Position numbers and translations under genes: made by a program
Assembly: GCA_033398695.1 (NCBI GenBank)
Contig: CM065811.1
Span: forward strand, 114,561,501 to 114,625,500
Length of the DNA stretch: 64,000 nucleotides
Reading direction: 5' to 3'
Source of the DNA: Orobanche coerulescens
Lineage: Eukaryota > Streptophyta > Magnoliopsida > Lamiales > Orobanchaceae
Shown here: one piece after another, positions 10,603-21,957 of the stretch
Layout: the number at the start of each line of letters is the position of its first letter
How positions within the stretch are numbered: the stretch's first letter is position 1
Notes under the pieces: model-generated
Told to the model about the DNA's origin: nothing
The model's database searches: none
The model's input: the letters and a program-made list of their open reading frames with translations, nothing else

Positions 10603-11159
10603 ATAATTTGCCAAGTACTTCCAATTCTTCCTTTTAAAACCTTATGATGTTATCCAAACATCCTTGATTATGCCAAAACTTTTACATTTAGTGTCTTGAA
10701 AGAGGGCAGACTTCTTGGTCTTCTGTTCGAATGATCTGGTCGTCAGCATTTAGCCTAATATTAAGAACTGCTCGCAGGTAAGTTCAGCTTTTATCAAAAA
10801 ATGATACATGATTCAACTTATGATTGGCGCACAGGCACAATCTTACATTGTATTCTAGATACATACAACTTAAACTATGAACTGTTCGCAGACAAGTTCT
10901 TTACAGCTTATGTATTTAAGATAAGTTTCATATTTGAGTACAGCAAGGATAAATTTAAGTGTTTGTAGCATACAATAACACAGTAGATTATGAGTTGTAA
11001 TCTTTCAAGATAGACAAATATTTTATTAATATTGAAATGAAGAGTACAAAATTTTGCTGTTCTGAAAATAAGATTACAAAAAAAAAATACAAGGAAATTC
11101 TAACTCCTGTGGTCTGAATGCCTCCATGCCCTTTTAGGGTCATTCTTGGTACCCTTCCA
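10603..11159 (-). other. Non-coding spacer of the SIRE-type copia
   Basis: This lies between the polypurine tract and the last recognisable part of the env-like ORF. It is AT-rich with no convincing frame. It contains a paired AACTG-TCGCAG-AAGTTC-type repeat at about 10755-10785 and 10875-10905. Confidence 0.6.
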
Positions 11160-14100
11160 CTAGTTTTGATGTGTGTCCTGTATCGATTCAGATATAAGGC
11201 TCGACTCATATGATTTATCGTAGACTAGGATCCAATCCTCTGGATGGGTAACCAAGTCACCATTTATGTGCTTTGATTTCATTTGCAGCTGTAGCGGGAG
11301 TGTTCCTTCTTCCAGACTTTTCTTGAACTCCTCTGCGACTTCTTTACCGTCCTGCATCTGTTGAATAATGAGGATTCCCTGATAAGAACAACAAAGTGTC
11401 TTAGCAGTTCATTTCTCCTCCAGTTATTGATCTCTTCAACAATAGGTTGTCAGTCGGTCGGGAGGTTTATAGCTTGCGGCTTTCAGAGTAGGCTCTTCCA
11501 AGGATACTTAGGATCCTGTAATTCTGGTCGATCTCCCTATATCCTAATATTTGGAGATGTGATACGGGCTATATCAGCAGTGATGGAGTCTTCAAAAGGA
11601 GCTAACATTTCTTTCTCTTGCTCCAGCCTGGTTCTCCTAGCAGCTTGCCTCAATTCTTCCCCTTTTTTGGTGTCATCAAGGTGTTCCAGGATTTGCAAAG
11701 AAGCATCCTATTTCGTCTCAATATTAGTCATTTTCTCAACAAAGGAGGAGAGCCCCTGCGACATATCTTGAATTTTCTTGTCGTGGGATCGAAGATGGGA
11801 ACCGGATTCGATCAGAGCAGATGCTGTCTTGGCCTCAGACACGCGTAGCTTAGATTGCTCTTCTCTCAGGATCTGTTCCTGTTTTTCTTGCAATTGGCTC
11901 AGTGCCTGCTTGAAGACGTGTGGCAAGATAGTGAAGGCTTCTACCACCCGAGAGACTTCGTGCTTCAGTCCTGTCATTTCTTCGACGGCAGATATGTGTA
12001 GCCAATCAAGAGCTTTTTCCACAGAGTACAATGCATTGATGACATCCTAGATGAAAACAGTTTGGAGGCCAAGAGCATGTAATCTCTCTTTTCTTGTAGC
12101 AGTCCTAGGGGAGTCTGGCTGTGCAAAATCCACAACTCCGTTCAACCGTCTCAATTCACATTGGGACGTGAATTGAGTTGGACATACTCAGGTATTATAC
12201 CATCATCGGATTCCAAGGCGGTTGAGGGTGCGGGTGTATCAGATTCGGGCTCGGCGACAGGGGGTGCTGCATCCTTCTGTGCTGAAGTGGGTTCTGAAGA
12301 CCTGAATACAGGAGGGACTGATTCCTCCTACTCTCTCTCAGCTTCCGCCTGCTCCTGCAGAGCGACTGATTCCTCCTACTAGATGGCGCTAGATTCTTCT
12401 TCTACTTGGGCGGCGACAGGCTCGGGTGCCTGTTGCGAAATAGATTGTTCCTCCGCGACATGAGGGGCTGAATCCTCGTTGTCGGGAATAGTGTCTTGTT
12501 GATGGGGAGGTGAGTGATGTTGACTTGAAGTTCCTAAACCCATCTGAAATTCAGATTCTTCGTGATTCTTTCTTAGACCAGCCTGTAGGGAATCATCATC
12601 ATCGTCTGAGTCGGGATCTGACTTTGGACTTTCGGGAGATTCCACGGACTTAGCTTTACCTTTCTTTCGTGCCTCGGTTTTTTCAAACTGATGGCTCTCA
12701 ATAAGCTCTTTAACGCATAGGTTGTCCCATTGGATCAGGACAGCAATATCTTGAGCATTCGTCACTTCCAAAATAAATCTTTCTTTGTTACTCCATTCGC
12801 TCCAGTTGTACATGGTTTCGTACGGAGCAAGTCTGTAACTCTTCCATTAGGCAAACTGTTCGTAAGCCTATTCGATTTGCACATGTAGTAAGGTCTTGTT
12901 AATAATTGTGTCTGGGGAGGGGCTGCGTACAGCGCCTGGGTTCGCTGTAGGCATGGGTTCCTCTACAGGTGTGGAATCCTGTATCAGAGAGGGATTCCTT
13001 ACAGGGGTTGGTACCCTGATGGGAGATGGATCCTGAATGGGTGTGGGATCCCGTATAGGAGAAGTACCTTTTGGCTCCGAAGTGGCAGCCGACTCGCCAG
13101 AGTCTTGTATGTTGGCAGATGTCTGATCATCCGTCATAGCCGCCAAAGGCTCGGGATCTACTGTATCGACAGTAGCAGGCATCTGTTCCACAGGGGGTGG
13201 GCCCAGTGGGAGTTGTTCAGTGGGTTGAGCCATGGAAGAAGCGTCCTTGGAGATTTCTGTGGCCTTAACTTTTGAAAGCCTCCTTAGCTTCCTTTTCGGC
13301 TTCTCAACAACAACTGGAGTTTTGCTGTGAGATCTTTTTCTCTTCCTTGAAGTCTCCTCACTATGAGACTTCGAAGATACATCCCTTGGATCGGCAGAAA
13401 GCGGAAAATTGTGAATGTAGGGCCTGTTTGCAATAAGGGGTCCTTTCTTGAAGATGGTGAGTCGGATGCTTCCTATATAAATACGAGAAGTGATCTTCTT
13501 GGCTATTTCGTCTTGCGGAACACCTCATTTGGTCAAAATGTAGTTCAACAGCAGACCAAAGGATTTTTTCTGCGAAGCAGGCTTAGAAACTTCTTCCTGC
13601 AACCGTTTGAGGATGATTTGACACCAGTTGACCTTCTCACATGTCATTATTGCAACAATCATCCTAAACCTAAGATTGGTGCACATCTCAAAAGCACCTG
13701 TTCTGTTCTCAATAATACGACAACAGAAATCATGTAAGTAGACAAAAGGTAAACAGAAGTTTTTTTTATGGCAAGAGGTGTGAACCGTTTCAACCGAGGA
13801 TGAACTGGTGAACAAGCCATAGTAAGCGGTTAACAGTTCCTGGGACCCAAAGGTCTCAAGATCTTCCATTGACAGGCCGTCAGCAGGTGGCCTATAGATA
13901 TTCTGTAGAAGTTCTTGGTCAATGCGGATCTCAACTCTGCGAACGACGGTTGTGATGTCAGCGACATGTCCTCCCTGGGCCTGTGAAAGGAAACGAACGG
14001 CAACATTGAGGTAGAACTCCTCAACCAGATGAACATCAAATCGTTCAGCAGAGTAGCTTCCAAGGTGATAGAGGCCTTGTTGACGAATCCTGGTGATGAC

Positions 14101-14286
14101 GTATTCCATTGATTCGACATCATCCACTTCGGCATGAACACGTTCAAGCAAGACAGATCTGGAAAAGATCCGTCCGTCGATGATGTTGGATGTTTTCTTG
14201 AGAGAAATGGAAGAGGTCTGAGAATATGCCATTGTTGATATTCGAAGAAAAGTTAAAAAGGTTTCAACCAAAAATGCAGTAAACAC
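11160..14286 (-). pseudogene. Env-like extra ORF of the SIRE-type copia, broken
   Basis: An extra ORF lies downstream of pol, the place where SIRE/Maximus elements carry an env-like gene of unknown function. The first part (13525-14286) contains LVEEFYLNV, TTVVRRVEIRID and LLTAYYGLF, resembling the plant retrotransposon ORF often labelled putative plant transposon protein. After an in-frame TGA (13525-13527) it continues through a Lys/Arg-rich patch (about 13265-13345) into a Pro/Ser/Thr-rich segment (12868-13233) with a short repeat of the type PIRDPTPIQDPSP. After another in-frame stop comes an acidic Ser/Asp/Glu-rich segment (12379-12813), then, after a frameshift, a Gln/Glu/Lys-rich coiled coil (11708-12031). 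I see no signal peptide or transmembrane helix, so an envelope role is unsupported; capsid-associated or nuclear roles are equally possible. Confidence 0.6.
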
Positions 14287-14986
14287 AGAAAACTTGTAGG
14301 CTGTATGCTCAAGAACTCTTACAATATGCAGAAAGCGTAAAGAATATCAAATGGCATTTTCAGTCATTTTATAGTGGGCGGCGAAGAAGGGTTTTTCAGA
14401 GACTGAATGGTCAAATTTAAGGGATGAGAACCGTTTGTTTAAAATGGACGATCACGACTGGACTGAGTGTAACCGGTACAACTTATCCAACTAATTTAAA
14501 ATAGGAGCAGGTCCCACTTCTGACTTTATAAATTACCCTTATTGCCTGAAACGGCAGTGTACAATTAATAGAAAATTTGAAAACATCGCGGCTTGAAGAT
14601 ACCAATGTCCAGATGTCGTGTAAAGCATTTAATGCAAACAGCTTGTAATGATAACAGGGCACGTGGACATAAAATATTTTAAAATAAATAACATGATAAT
14701 CGATTTCCCATTGTATGTGCTGTATCCGCGAAAATACAGCTTTCCCCCTTAAAAGGTATATACGGGTTTCAATTTGATACAGCAGCTTTCGGATTAATGC
14801 TGTATTCTTGGGTCGTACGGTATTCCCCCTTAATTATTGAACACTTCAACTGTAGGATAATTCATATTGCTTGGTTCCTACAGTGTTGTTCTGATGGACT
14901 GAGTGTACAGATAACTAACGGTGGATACTGTATTCTTGGGTCTTACAGCATTCCCCGTCAATTTGCTGAGTAAAAGCATTATAAAC
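14287..14986 (-). other. Spacer between copia pol and env-like ORF
   Basis: No coding frame is visible. Two - strand purine runs (near 14743-14756, AAGGGGGAAAGC, and near 14824-14836, TTAAGGGGGAAT) look like internal polypurine tracts. Each lies near CTGTAT/ATACAG words shared with the LTR. Such tracts could prime extra plus strands; this is inference. Confidence 0.5.
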
Positions 14987-16465
14987 TTACAGGGAGTCAG
15001 GCTGTAGCAATCCCAATTCATGTCGAAGCATGCAGAATCTTGCTGTGTCGAGAGCCTTGGTAAAGATGTCGGCTAACTGGATATCTGTATGAACTTATTC
15101 CAGCCGAACATCCTTGTTCTCAACATGATTCCTAATGAAGTGATGCTTCATGTGAATATGCTTGGTGCGAGAGTGCAATATAGGGTTATGAGTGATAGCA
15201 ATTGCACTCGTGCTATCGCACATAATTGGCTTTTCTTTGGCTTCAATTCCATAATTTGACAGCTGTTGTTGCATCCAAAGGATCTGCATACAGCAACTAC
15301 CAGTAGCATAGGCTGATTCAGCTGTTGAAAGCGAGTTAGCCAATTGTTTCTTGCTAAACCAAGATACAAGTCTAGGTCCAAGAAAGTGACAAGTTCCACT
15401 TGTACTCTTCCTATCTAGCTTGCAACCTCCGAGATCCGAGTCGCTGTAGCCAACTAAATCGAATCCGCCTTCTTTAGGATACCACAGTCCTACATCGACC
15501 GTTCCTTTGATGTATTTCAGGATTCGTTTAGCTGTTGCGAAGTGTGATTCTTTAGGTGATACTTGATATTGCGCACACACTCCCACAGCAAACTGGATAT
15601 CGGGCCTGCTAGCCGTTAGGTACAGGAGTGAGCCAATAATCTTCCTGTAGAGTGATTGATCAACCGGCTTTCCAGCTTCATCAGCACTATTTTGCACGGA
15701 AGTGATCATGGGGGTTGACGATGATTTGGAAGTATTCATTCCAAATTTGTTGAGAAGCTCCTTGCTGTATTTTTCCTGGTTGATGAAAATCCCTGTAGGC
15801 AATTGCTTTACCTGCAAACCTAGGAAATAACTAAGTTCTCCCATCATACTCATTTCAAATTTACTTTGCATGAGATGAGAGAACCTTTGACATAAAGCAA
15901 GGTTAGTTGAACCAAATATTATATCATCTACATAGATTTGAACCATCAGGAGGTCATCACCTTCCTGTATTTTGAACAAGGTCTTGTCCACAGGACCTTT
16001 CTCGAATCCATTATTGGTTAGATACTGGGACAGGGTATCATACCATGTTCTAGGGGCATGCTTAAGTCCATACAGTGCTTTCATTAGCCTATATACTAGC
16101 TCTTCGCCTTCTAGATTGACAAACCCTGGTGGTTGTTCAACATATACTTCTTCAGCGGGGTCTCCATTTAGGAATACACTTTTGACGTCCATTTGATATA
16201 CAATGAAGCTCTTATGGGCAGCAAAGGCTAAAAATATCCTAATGGCTTCTAGTCTGGATACAGGGGCAAATGTCTCATCGTAGTTTATGCCTTCTTCCTG
16301 TCTGTAGCCTTGGGCGACTAGTCGGGATTTATTCCTGATAATGAGTCCATTTCTATCCTTCTTGTTTCTAAATACCCATTTGGTTCCAATTACTGATTGA
16401 TGCGTGGGTCTGGGTACAACATACCATATGTTGTTTCTTTCGAAACCTTTAAGCTCTTCTTCCAT
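14987..16465 (-). pseudogene. SIRE-type copia reverse transcriptase and RNase H
   Basis: This is a well-kept copia RT-RNase H. Motifs in order: [79 protein letters not shown], and an intact [12 protein letters not shown] active site. RNase H follows with GYSDSDLGG and [11 protein letters not shown]; the family STAEAEY block reads [19 protein letters not shown] comes near the end. An in-frame TAA at 15092-15094 precedes the final 35 codons (QLADIFTKALDT), which end at a TAA at 14987-14989. So the RT frame is nearly complete while neighbouring domains are broken. It assembles with gag in cytoplasmic particles. Confidence 0.93.
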
Positions 16466-17900
16466 AGATGTGAGTGATCCAATGAGAGTTGTTGAGAGCT
16501 TCTTTGGTAGAAACAGGTTCGGATTGGGCTAAGAATACAGCAATAGTGCACATATTAAGTCTTCTAAACTCATATTGAGATTTCCATTCTTGAAATGGTG
16601 ATATCTCAGTATCGGGTTCTTCTTGCGCACATAGTACATTCCCTTGTGTACTCTGTATTCTCCTACGGGTAGATACACCAGCATCAATGTTTCCAATGAT
16701 CAACTCTTGCGGGTGATCTCTCAACCATCTTCTGTCGTGTTCTAATTCGGGTCCCGTACTATATCTTGAGTTGTTATAGTTTCGGATTCAGCTTTTACAG
16801 CATCGGCTTCATCTACGTCGGTTCTTACAACTGCGGGGTTGATTTCTAGGTCAACGACAGATTCGATAGGGGTTGGTGGATCTATGATGGAAAGATGTTG
16901 GATGTTCTGAGAAATGTCTTCTACTCCTATAGGATCATGGTGAGGTTCATCGAACACTACATGAACTGATTCCTCAATTGTTAGCTTCTTTTTATTGAAG
17001 ATCCTGTAAGCTTTGCTAACAGAGGAATATCCTACAAATATCCCTTCATCCGATTTCTCATCGAAGGTTCTAAGTTGATCCTTACCGTTGTTCAAAACGT
17101 AACATCTGCATCCAAAAATGTGAAAGTACAAAACTAATGGAGTTTTGTTGTTCCATACCTCGTATGCTGTTTTGTTGTGATGCTTGTTGACGATACAGCG
17201 GTTTTGTGTGTAGCAGCTGTTTTGGTGGCTTCGTCCCAGAAATGCTGTAGCAACTTTCTTACGGCAATCATTGTCCTTGTTGCTTCCTTCAGTGTCCTAT
17301 TCTTTCACTCGGCAACACCATTTTGTTGAGGTGTGCAGCTGAGTATTCGTGTTGTATCCCATTTTCCAAATAGTATTGCTCTATAAAGCGGTTAGTGAAT
17401 TCTGTACCTCTGTCGGAACGAATGGACACGATACTCGACCATTTTTCATTTTGAAGCTTTCTCAGGTGCTCGGGGAGCTTTGATGTTTTTTCCTTTTTCT
17501 TGCTTAGGAAAATTGTCCACGCATACCTGGAATAATCATCAACAATAATGAGATAGTATTTCTTACCTCCCAAACTTACCGGGTCTACTAGACCATAGAG
17601 TTCCATATGTAGTATTTCTAACACTCTGTGGGTTGAAAGGTAGGATTTTATTTTCAGGGTGGTCTTGATTTGCTTGCCTTTCAGACAGGGTCCACAAACG
17701 TTGTCTTTCTAGAATGAAACATTTGGCAATCCTCTAACCATTCCCTATTTAGAGAGTTTGTTGATAGTCTTGAAGTTGATGTGTGACATCCTTTTGTGCC
17801 ATAACCAGCTTAGATCTACAGTGCCTTTGGCAACAAAACAAGGAATTGTGGAGCTCGTAGGCATCCAACCACTAATATACATATTACCTGATCTGCTTCC
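16449..17900 (-). pseudogene. SIRE-type copia integrase, broken
   Basis: Zinc-binding HHCC remnants (WLWHKRMSHINF and CGPCLKGKQ) lie at about 17640-17860 with stops. The catalytic core in 17289-17624 keeps the first two acidic residues (LIIVDDYSRYAW and IRSDRGTEF). The third block (PQQNG-VAE) is reached only after a frameshift near 17330 and is followed at once by a stop. The C-terminal part (16742-17131) shows FHIFGCRCYVLNN, FDEKSDEGIFVGYSS and KAYRIFN. The linker to RT contains DHPQELIIGN, a signature of this lineage. It would insert element DNA, but cannot be made intact. Confidence 0.88.
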
Positions 17901-17969
17901 TGTGAGCACAACTTATTTGGTCAGGATGTTATTGACTCTACAGTGATCTATATAGAATTTCACCAAGAA

Positions 17970-18224
17970 CTATTTGTCACATAACTGGCTAATACTAAGT
18001 AGATTGTACTGTAAGCCTTCAACATAAGCTACATCGGTGACTTTGAATTTTCTGACAAGTAGGGTTCCCTTCCCTCTTGTTCTTCCTTTATATTTATCAC
18101 CGAAGCGCACTTTTGGACCACGACCTTCTACGAAATCTGATAACTTGCTTTTATCTCCTGTCATGTGTTGGGAACATCCGCAATCGAAGTACCAGATGTC
18201 CTTCTCCAGAATGTCCTGTAGCAA
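17970..18224 (-). pseudogene. SIRE-type copia aspartic protease, active site altered
   Basis: WYFDCGCSQHMTGDKSKL is the copia protease active-site region. The family has WYLDSGCSRHMTG, so the catalytic D-S-G reads D-C-G. VRFGDKYKG and LQYNLLSISQLCD follow, the usual end of the protease before the integrase zinc finger. It would mature the polyprotein. Whether Cys tolerates activity here is doubtful. Confidence 0.85.
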
Positions 18225-18229
18225 ACAAA

Positions 18230-19313
18230 TTAGGTAGATTTAGGTCCCCTTTGATTGTTGGGTCCATGGATGTTAGTGCTTTTAGGTACCCAGATTTTCC
18301 TGACAGCAATAGATTTACTGTAGGATGGTTTAGGTCCGGAATTTCGATTTCTACGTGGGGCATATACGTAGTTTCTATAACCATGATAATTATTATGCAT
18401 GTAAGATTCAGGGTTATTATTAGTCCAGTACGAATGCCGTCTAGGAGGTGGAGCCATTGTATTTGGCCTAACAGCTTGCCTTCTGGGTCTCCAGTTGGAT
18501 TCCCAATGCTGTTGTTGATACTGTGTGGAAACTTGCTGTCGCGATGAGTGACGAGGATCCTGTATCCAATACCTAGGCGTGCTGTACTGAATGTACTGCC
18601 ATGCGGGCCTTTGGTATTTGGATACAACCTTCCTTCTGAATGGCTGTTGGCGCTGCTAATATGCTCGGGGAGTATGCTGTTGGATACGCCTTACTGGTCT
18701 GAATGGTTGGTGATTCCGCTGTCTGGAATAGGACTGAGGTGGCAGAATGGCAGCTTTTGCTGTTCGCGGCGCAACGGGTTCCTTCACATGATTCCGAACT
18801 TCTTCCGGTACAGGAATGGGTTCCACACCCCTGACGAACACAGTACTAGCTTTCCCTTTATTGGAAAATGAGATGTATCCTAAGCCACTTTTATCATGAG
18901 CATGTTGCCCAGTGCTTAGAATTTCTTCCATTCTTTTGGATGATTTCTCGAAAGATTTCATAATGGTCTCAAGTTCTCCTTCTCGTTTTTTGAGAGTATT
19001 TACTTTGGCTTGAAGCAGAACAAAATCATTTGTATTGCTTTCACTATTAGATTTAGTCTCACTTAGTTCATGAGCAAGTTGATGATTGATCTCCATGAGT
19101 TTTTCAGACTCGACTTTGCTGTTTTCACAATCAATAGACATATTTTCGTAATTTACTTTCAGCAAATCATTTTCTTCTTTCAGCTCTAAGTTAGAAAGTT
19201 GGAGTTATATGTTTTCATCTTTCAATGTCTCATGGGCCATATGAATGGTCTTAAACTCATTCATCATGTTTGCAAAAGTATGAGATGCATTGGAGGGAAT
19301 AGCTGAAGTTGAG
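18230..19313 (-). pseudogene. SIRE-type copia gag C-terminal part, 5'-truncated
   Basis: A Glu/Lys/Asn-rich coiled coil (18656-19165, continuing upstream to 19313 across an in-frame TAA near 19206) holds HELSETKSNSESNTNDFVLL and the KSGLGYISF motif typical of SIRE gag (KTGLGF in relatives). An Arg/Pro/Tyr-rich RNA-binding tail follows, in which the frame 18230-18457 (APPPRRHSY, RKIWVPKSTN) matches the family. The N-terminal half of gag, the leader and the 5' LTR are absent because the sequence switches to family C leader at 19316. Confidence 0.82.
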
Positions 19314-19315
19314 CT

Positions 19316-19918
19316 CTACAACAGAGACTTAGCGTGCGCTAGCCATACCACATTAGCGCGCGCTAGCTGCACACTTGGTGTGCGCTAACTGCCCTAATAC
19401 AGCAACACGTTATGAACATATACCAAATAATACCAAAATCGAAGGTTACAATAAAACAACAACACATGAATCTAAATGCCGCTGATTCACATGATTACAT
19501 CATCCCACGAGTAACCCTCAGAGGACAACTTACCTTCAAAACCGGGATTCCACACCTCAGTAAGGATGGCTAACACAACGAGTACATACCGAATGATTCA
19601 GCATTCACACCTCATTTTAATCACATGTCTGAGAACTAATGCCCAACAGCAATAACATCATTACCACCTATCTTCTGACCGACAATCATGAAATCGAAAA
19701 GTTAAAGGCGGAAGTCACGTTTCAAGTAAATTTTTTTGTTAGACCTCATTTGGGTTTTTAAAATCAAAATTTTTAAAACTTGCAATATAAGATGGAAATA
19801 AAATATACATAGTTTGAACGCTCAAAATTTTTGTTCTCTAGGTCATCACACGAAAATCAAACTTTTTCTTCTATCGAAGGATATTTTGAAATAAAATTTA
19901 CGTGACTTCCCAAACAAT
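19316..19918 (-). other. Family C gypsy leader, duplication copy 1, distal part
   Basis: This is non-coding leader between the PBS (21101-21115) and the missing gag of a - strand element. It starts with three TAGCG-type palindromes (about 19329-19390). It aligns nearly base for base with 28968-29302 plus 45207-45475. The site matching the D-array insertion is 19646-19650 (ACAGC), uninterrupted here. Confidence 0.75.
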
Positions 19919-20674
19919 GAGAATGTTACGTTGGTCGTGTGGTCGCACAATGTTAGATAGAATCGCGAACGTGGTTTCAGGAACGCGCTGGAAGTGGCAC
20001 CCATTTCAGCAAAAGTTAGGGAAGGAAGATTGAGATGGTTTGCCCACGTCCGTAGGAGACAGGCATCTGCTCCGGTGAGGAGGGTTGAGAGTTTATTTGT
20101 TGTCGGGGAGAGGAGGAGAGGCAAACCTAGGAGGACATGGGAGGAGCAACTGAGATTAGATTTGAAGGCCTTAAATCTTTCCGAGACCATGACTGTTGAT
20201 AGGTGCGCTTGGAGGCGCCAGATCAGAGTTGTGGATTCTTTTGTAGGGAGCGGTGCTGTAGTTGAGAGCCTCAGGGTTGGGTTGTCTCGGTTAGCTTTGA
20301 CCTAGAGCATTGCATTTTTACTTTTATTGTATATTTTATCCTATTGTCTTTGCGTATGGTGTATTTTTGACAAGGAGCTGTCCGCAGAGTCAACCTCTCT
20401 TTTGTTAGAGCAGCGTTCATCGGGAGTGAAGTAGCCTAATCCCGCTTAGGTAAGTCCCATGTGGATTAAGCCATGGGCTCAGGTATGGTCTCGATCTTTT
20501 TCGAATCATATGTTTTCCTTTGTATGTACCGCACAAGATTCTGCTGTGCACTAAGCTGGGGGTCTTCACGGAAACAGCCTCCCTACCGTAATAAGTAGGG
20601 GCATGGTCTGCGTATATCTTACCCTCCCTAGACCCTGCTCTGAGCGGGATATACTGGGTATGTTTGGTTTGGTT
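19919..20674 (+). mobile_element. 5'-truncated RTE-type LINE fragment
   Basis: The + strand encodes the C-terminal tail of a LINE reverse transcriptase: MLRWSCGRTMLDRIAN, then after a -1-type frame change near 19970, EGRLRWFAHVRRR, APVRRVE, RRRGKPRRTWEEQLRLD and DRCAWRRQIRVVD. This matches plant RTE-clade elements. The 3' end has the RTE/SINE-like GGGGCATGGTCTGCGTATAT and a GGTATGTTTGGTTTGG tail instead of poly(A). It is flanked by TTCCCAAACAAT (19907-19918) and TTCCCAAAAAATT (20675-20687). Duplication copy 2 has the unoccupied TTCCCAAACAATT at 45463-45475, which proves the boundaries. Confidence 0.9.
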
Positions 20675-21120
20675 TTCCCAAAAAATTAAAGCTTTAAAGT
20701 ATCACGTTCATAAACTTTTTCTTACATAGTCACACCAAAACCATTGCCCTTTGTAAAAATGATTTATACAAATATATATATATATATATTCATATATACT
20801 TATACACCGACACTACTCTCCATTCCAGTACATTACGAGAATCAACAAGCATGGAGTAAGTATTCGCGATTTATATTTAAACTCCACATAGTAACACAAA
20901 ATCACACAAGCTCGTATAACATGATACAGAGTAGGGAGACTTACATCTACAGATCGCATGAAGATGATGGCTGCACCTCGATACTAATCACGACTGACAT
21001 CCCAGACGACGCATCGCGACACGACTTAGTCAGACAAAATCTGATAAGACAAGACTCAACCTACACACAACACGACCCGACAGCCTAGGTTTCCGCAACC
21101 TAAGCTTCGATACCATATTC
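20675..21120 (-). other. Family C gypsy leader, duplication copy 1, PBS-proximal part
   Basis: This is non-coding leader that matches 45463-45912. It contains an (AT)n microsatellite at about 20766-20790. Several unlinked short open frames exist but are not shared as proteins. Confidence 0.75.
21101..21115 (-). promoter_or_regulatory. Primer-binding site, family C gypsy, copy 1
   Basis: On the - strand TGGTATCGAAGCTTA lies 5 bases after the LTR end. The canonical tRNA-iMet site is TGGTATCAGAGC, so this one carries changes. Copy 2 reads TGGTATCGGAGCTTA. Confidence 0.8.
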
Positions 21121-21453
21121 TGTAACACCCCCAATCCAATTGGGAATATTACAGCACCGCAGACCCTCTCCGTGAGGATCTAACAGGATAAATACAGAAA
21201 ACACAATAACATAACACGTGCCAACAAGGCTAATAACGAACCAATAGACCGATTTGGTCTTTGACCACAACGCGCATCATACATACATGACTCTTCCTCA
21301 CAATTCATACCCACACAGGGGTTAGCCTACATGAACCTTTCCATAAAATGGGAGAACAACACAATGGAGAGACCAAACAACAAGACGTTACCAAAATGCT
21401 CAACACTGGTCTTCATGTGATTAGTATCGTCGTCTTCCATCATCCTTCGTAAC
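21121..21453 (-). repeat. 3' end of the family C 5' LTR, copy 1
   Basis: This is the last 333 bp of a - strand 5' LTR, ending GGATTGGGGGTGTTACA at 21121. The rest of the LTR is displaced because a + strand family C element begins at 21454. The sequence matches 45913-46245 with only a handful of differences. Confidence 0.85.
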
Positions 21454-21957
21454 TATAATACCCGCAATTTCGGATTTCGGTAATTTTTCTTTTTGGCGGG
21501 AACCTATTTTGACGACTCGCTTGTGACCGTTTCATCATTTTGAGAATGATTATTTCTGCACTTTTTGACATCCGAGTTCATTTCGGTGTCATTTTGTTGA
21601 GTTCCGTGTTCTTAAGCGGCTTTTCCGCACTTGAGATCGATTCTTGCGAATCTCGTCCAAAACTATTGTTTCGAGTTTGTCGTAAGTTCAGTTAATGTTA
21701 TTATTCATGTTGCGAGCTTTGGTTTGGTGTTTCAATCGTGTATCGTGTATTTCGGACGTTTTGGGCCATTTCCATAATTTCCCAAAGTTTGGGGTAATTA
21801 TTTTCCGTTGTCAAATTTCAAGCCTTTGGGTGGTAGAAATCGTGTGTTCTCTTAGCGCTTGGATTTGTCTTTGCGAGTACTTCGTTACCGTATCTTCAAT
21901 TAATATTCAAGTTCGGGTTTCGGGGTCGTCCGGGCTGTCGGAAGTGGCCACAGCTGA

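Noticed and set aside
11361..11771. 136-codon + strand frame opposite the env-like coiled coil
   Set aside because: Shadow frame; the - strand coiled coil is the plausible reading.
13363..13737. 124-codon + strand frame opposite the env-like ORF
   Set aside because: Shadow frame; the - strand reading is continuous with the env-like protein across one stop.
20766..20790. (AT)n run as a regulatory element (also 45556-45572)
   Set aside because: Ordinary microsatellite in a non-coding leader, variable between the two copies.
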